In this document: piece after piece, positions 53,701 to 59,700 of the stretch
How the letters are laid out: the number at the start of each line of letters is the position of its first letter
Position numbering within the stretch: the first letter of the stretch is position 1
Assembly: GCA_034401795.1 (NCBI GenBank)
Contig: CM067373.1
Location: forward strand, 86,337,023-86,401,022
Reading direction: 5' to 3'
From: Chaetoderma sp. LZ-2023a
Taxonomy: Eukaryota > Mollusca > Caudofoveata > Chaetodermatida > Chaetodermatidae
Length of the DNA stretch: 64,000 nt
Notes under the pieces: model-generated
What the model saw: only the letters and a program-made list of their open reading frames with translations
Database searches by the model: none
What the model was told of the DNA's origin: nothing
Position numbers and translations under genes: made by a program

Positions 53701-56700
53701 ATCAAAAGTATTAGGGAGGTAAGTATACTCTTGAAGTGAAATAAACGAAATCTAGGATTTCTTTTTTCACGAGAGAGTTGATACTTACCTCCCTAGATAC
53801 GGACCCGGCCTCTCCACCCCACAGAGGCTCGGTCTTCAGGCTCTTAATAGTTGCATGTGTGTCAGCCAATAATCTAGTCAGAGGAAGTGCTAGTCTGCGC
53901 ATGCGCGGTGGTGGGGCTGGCATCCGCCAGACTACGCTCTGACTCCCTGCCCAGTAGGGGCACCTAACTGTTTTAAATCTGAGTGTTTATTGAGTGAAAG
54001 CCAATATTTAGCAATATCAAAAGTATTAGGGAGGTAAGTATCAACTCTCTCGTGAAAAAAGAAATCCTAGATTTCGTTTAGTCTCTCTCATCTTTTCTAA
54101 CATTCTTTGTTATCCCTGGCTGTGTTTTTTATTCTTTAAAAAAAAAAATCAAGAGAATACATCTGTCCCTTCAGGGTTGTCAATAATAAAAGTGGGTTCC
54201 TCTCTCGAGTTTGCTCTTGTTTTTACTAAAAGAAATAACAAATTAACAAACTAAAATACTCATTCTCTTCTTCGTATGTCTACCTTTCAGAAATCATCAT
54301 GTCCATCATGCCAGAAACATCTGAAGGCTAGATTCTTCCCCCACCTCTGCCCATCCTGTACAGATTGTAGACTTTCTAACAAGTGTGCTATTTGTAAGAG
54401 TAGGGGTGGGGTGATCTAACGTCTGAGTTCTGCTGTTAACTGGCGAAGGTGATGGTAGAGGATGGCAAGAAGGTGAGGAAGGTGAAGGAGGGTAAGAAGA
54501 AGGCCTCTAAGAAAGGTGAGCTAGAGGCCTTCAAGGTATAGTTAGTGAGTGAGATGCGCAGGACCTTGAAAGACCTGGTGCCTGACATGCTTCGTGGCAT
54601 GCTTCTGGGCACATGTTTTTCAACTTCCTGCGCATCGACCTCAGTGCAGGTAGCCCCCATCCCTGGATCATGCCCTTCTAGTTCGGACAAAGTTTTCAGT
54701 GATCCAGGGGTGGCCGTTTTGTACCCAGGCTTGATGTTCACATCGCCTGGTGATCCAGCGGCGCGAGCAGCATACGGCAGGACCCGACCAGCGGGCCTGA
54801 CCACGATCACTCACGGAGTACCCTCGTCATCTGCCCTCGGGCATTCTCCTGGTCAATCTAGCTTTCCTTGCTAACCCAGAATCTAACTTTTCTGACCAGG
54901 AAGATGACGAAGACTACCTGCTCGGCCCACAGAACGATCATGAAGACATGGATGCGAGCATTTACACTCCTCTCATGGGGAGCGCGGCCGCGCGCACCTA
55001 TGGTACTGTTCCCTTGGGAACAGGTTTCATGATTCAACCTGTGGGCCGATTTGGAGCAGACAGCCCGGGCTGCGCTAGTGTGCATTATGCCCCTCCTACG
55101 AGCGCGGCCTTGTTGCGCAGCCTGCCCATGGAGAATGTTATGCCACCCCTCGCGGGCCCGTATGCATTCCCCGGGCAGTCGGGTACATCAGTAGTCTCCT
55201 CCACGGCCCCACCTGCGAATGCCATTGAAGATGACGAGGGCCCGCTGCTCATCAGCAATTCGCAGGTGGCCACGGATGAAGACGGGTCTGACGCATGCGC
55301 ATGGCTCCTCGCTGTCAGAGCTCTCCGTGGATGAAACAGCCCCCAGTAACCCGTGGGCGTGGTTACAGGCTAAGCCGTTGGCCACCTCGGCTCAGTCTCT
55401 GCCGTATGCTGAACCTGAGCATATCTTAGATATGTTCACTGCGGCAGAGGAGTCGATTAGGCCGAAAGGTCGCCTCGTGAAGGCCCCCCCCCCCTGCGAG
55501 GTTGCTAAACGCTGCCGAGTTACTGCCAGTCAGTACACTCGGTATGGTCTAGCGCCCAGACCGAGCGCGGACAACCGTGCCACTCTGGGGGGAAAAACAG
55601 ACGGCCAGGCTCTCGTGCTCAGCTAACACCGCTCTGCGTGATACCGAGGAAATTTTGCGAGCAATGATCAGTGCGCTGTCTCACGTCTCTCAGCTGCTAT
55701 CAGGGGTAGTGGCAGCCTCGGTTCACCAACAGCCTAGTCCAGTGACAGTGCAACGAGCCATCCAGGATGGGATCAACCTGGCATTGGCTTGTTTGACTAG
55801 GTCGGTGACCAAGTCACTGAGGCCGAGGCGCACATGCTTTGGATAATTTGTGCCTGTCCCAGGAGCTCGTCGCGCTTATTGCAAGCGCCGAGGGTGGGCC
55901 CTGGTCATTTTGGAGGTGAGGGTTGTCGGCACCCAAGAGACGGTGAACTTGGTCAACAATCGCTGCGCACACAATTTGAAGTGTTGCGCAGAGAACATGT
56001 GCGTGTTCAGCCCTCGGCTGTTTGGCAGTGCTGTCAGTGTCAGAGGCCAGCAGGCCGGCCGGGTTCAGAGACCGCGTCGGCCGCGCCAACAGCAGCACGT
56101 CAGCCAGTGCCTCAAGCGCAGCCAGCCAGGCAGCAGCTTGCTCACCGTGCACGTGGCGCTGGGCAGCGCATGGTAACTGGGTCTGATGGCCTAAAAGACA
56201 CCAGAAGAATGTACCAGACACACCAACTTCTAAAATTTATGTGCACCCCGCTAACCCTAGGTGCACCAGTGGGAGGTTGTTTTACTTTCCACATTCAGGA
56301 GTGGGAGCGGTTAATTCAGAACCGCTTAGTCTTGCAATGGCTTTCACGCAGATACAGTCCAGAGTGGATAATAGGTCCACCATTGCTTCTGTTTCTGGTA
56401 CCAGTCTGGACTCAAATTCCAAAAGATCCAGACAATCGTTTGTGCATAGAAGAGGAGATAGAATTTTTAATTCTAAAAGAAGCAATTCAACGGCGCAAGA
56501 TTCCCCAGACATCTATTCAACCGTGTTTCTTGTAACAAAGAACACCGGGGGTGGAGACTAATTCTCAACCTCAAACCTCTAAACAAGTTTATAGACACAC
56601 CGAGTTTCAAAATGGAAACAATAAAATGAATGTTGTTGGGGTTAAGAGAAAGGGATGTGGTCAGCATCAATATAAGGAGTTTTCGTCGGTTCCTGAGATT

Positions 56701-59700
56701 TGCTTTTCAGGGACGCCAATGGGAATTCAAAGTTCTCCCATTCAGTAACTTGATGGCTCCGAGGGTCTTCATTGAGTGGTCCTTGCTATCACAGCATACC
56801 TCCACATGAGAAATATAGCAGTTCACAATTACATAGACGACTGGTTGCTAAAAGCACACAACCCAGAAAGCTTGACAGCAAATCTGAAAATAGTTTTGAA
56901 AACTCACAGATTTAGGCTGGATAATCAACTTTCAAAAATCAGAGCTGACTCCATCCCAGAAGTCTGTTTACCTGGGTATGTTCTTCGATCTGGAGATAGG
57001 ATATGTTTATCCATCCCAGGAAAGAGTGGAGAATCTCCTCTCATGCATTCAATTTGTTTGCAGCAGTCGTTATATTCTAGCACGAGTCTATCTGAGAATG
57101 CTAGGTCTGATCATTTCAATGGAACCTGTCATTCCTCAGGTGGCGGATTCAGCTGTTTCTCATGACTCAGTGAACACAGAGTTCAGGATCACTGGACTCG
57201 CGCATTCAAGTGTTGGGTCCTCTCATTCATCACCTTCATTGGTGGATGGAGAGAGAGAATCTCCTGGCGAATGTTTATGGATGCATCGATGGAGGGATGG
57301 GGAGCTTGCCTGGAAGAAGCCATAATATCATGGCTTTGGAATCTGGATCAGTCAAAGGAGCATATCAACATGCTAGAATTACGGGCTATAATTCTAGGCC
57401 TGGAACGCTTCTTAAAAGAAGTGGAGCTAAGGTTTGTGTCGATACGTTCAGACAACTCAACAGTAGTGAGTTACATAAACCGCCAGGGCGGAACGAAGTC
57501 GCCCAGTCTGTATGATGACATGGAAACTGCTTTGCTGATGCATGGATCATATGATCACCTTGAAAGCAGTTCATATTCCGAGAAGGCTGACTGTTAGCAG
57601 ACTCATTGGGCCGAAGGATGAGCATTCTGCCTACGGAATGACAACTAAATCAATGTGTGGCGGATCATCTGTTCAATCATTGGGGAAAACCCAACATAGA
57701 TTTATTCGCAATGAAGAAGAATGCGAAGGTGACGACGTATGTTTCTCCAATTCCAGATCCAAGTGCTATCGCAATAGATGCGCTATCTATCAGTTGGAAG
57801 GGAATGTCTGCATATGCATCCCCTTCAACAATCCTGATTCCAAGGAGTCTTCAGAAAAGCAAACAGGAGGAATGCCAAGTGCTTCTGATCGCCCCGAATT
57901 GGCCAAGCCGATCATGGTTTACGGATCTGCTGGACCTTCTGGTCTGCAATCCGGTTCCTCTGCCTCTGATGGACAATATTATCTTCCAGGGCCAGACCCT
58001 TCACAACAATCAATCAATGTTTTAAGTGACTGCATGGATGTTGTCAAAAAATCCGCAGTTAAGGAGGGCTTTTCTGAGCAAGCAGCCAATATCATGGCCA
58101 GAGCCAGAAGGAGGTCAACCTCCATATAATTATAAACTCAACCAATTTGCAGAATGGTGCTCAAAGAGATGTATCAATCCAATGGATGCATCTATTCAGG
58201 TAGTAGCTGATTTTCTCTGTCACCTGTATGATGCCTATAGTCTTAAGCCTAATTCTATTTATGTCTGTTTAAATCAGCATTAATGACTGTTATCCCTTGC
58301 TTGGCAAAGTGGGGAAGTGATGAACTATGTGTTCTAAATACTCTTGGCAATCTTAGACCGAGAAATCCTCCACAGACACCGTAATGGAGTCTTTTCTGGT
58401 TCTTCAAGTTTTGAGTGATAAACCTTTTGAACCACTTACTGCTATTTCTAATAAATTATTGACACTTAAAACTGTATTTTTAACTGCGGCAGCCTCAGCC
58501 CGACGCAGAAGTGAAATTCATGCCTTGTCTGCGGAGCCTGACCATTATATAGTTACAGGAGACAGCCTTAAGCTTCTACTGTGATTGAATTTCTTAGCCA
58601 AGAATCAATCTTTAAAATATCGGGGTCAACCTATTATTTTACCTGCCTTAACAAGATATGATCCTGGTGCTAAAGCATGGTGTCCTGTCCGTGCCTTAAA
58701 TAAGTACAAGAAAAGGACTCAGGTTTGGCGGGCAGACCCATGCTCCCTATGGTTATCGTATATTGAACCCCATGGTAGGGCATCAAGAGACACTATTTCC
58801 AGATGGATAGTGGAATGCATTCAATTCTGTCATAAGACAGCCACTGGAAAACAAGTAGATAGAGCCAAGGCCCATAGTCTCTGTGGTGTGGTAACTTCCA
58901 CGGCATTATTTAATGGCTTTTCTGTTGAAGACATTATGTCAGTAGCCCAGTGGCACTGTGAATCAAGTTTTACCGACCATTATCTCTGAAACACTTCCAA
59001 CCCGCTTGCTGTCTCAGTCCTCAGAAAATAATTCAGAGGTATTTATTTGTAATTAGTTTTTCCTCCTCTGCTATTTACAAATATCACATTTGTTAGTAGG
59101 GAATCTCTACTATTTCTGGTTACATTCTCTTCATCCGTATGGCGGAAGAGATGATTTCCGCGCTCAAGACATCAGGGGTCAGTATATGTGACCATTTTGT
59201 TTTTTGTCTTGTTGATTGTGTTATGTTATTATTAATGGGGTGATGGTTAATGTCTCTTAATTGTGGTTCTTTCAGAGAGTTTTTTTGAAAATGAAGCAAT
59301 TCTTCTTTTTTCCAATGTCTAGTAATACTTGTTTCAAGTATTAGAGAACGTGGTAGTCATTTAGAGCAGCATTTTTTCCTACCCTTCCTCAGAAAGAGGT
59401 GGGGGGGTGTGGTGGGGGGGGGGGGGTTGGGTGGGTGGGAGAGAGAGCGCATTTGCCTTTTGATCAATCTCTCTTCATCGGTTGATTATCCGATGCAAAA
59501 TTCTATTTCTGGTTGTGTTCTCAGACACAATTTCGGATGTTTTAAATCTCTTGAAAATTCAAAGAGCTAGTCTCTTTGAGGGTGAACTGGTTTTAGGACC
59601 TTGCCTCCCTCCCGACAAATTTACTTTCAAATTCTGGCTTTTATCAAGAGTGTTAGGGAGGTAAGTATGTTCGCATGATGTGAAATAAGAAAATTTATCA

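Larger units (their letters stand above)
47033..54079 (+). mobile_element. DIRS retrotransposon C, complete, nested in D
   Basis: About 7.05 kb from A|TTTCACTTC to CGTTT|A. The flanks ...TCATTATCA and AGTCTCTCTC are both D sequence and rejoin at a single shared A. It is nearly identical to A and E, so it is a recent insertion. All ORFs are open. The only oddity is a changed YR C terminus. It sits in the predicted gag intron of D. Confidence 0.94.
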
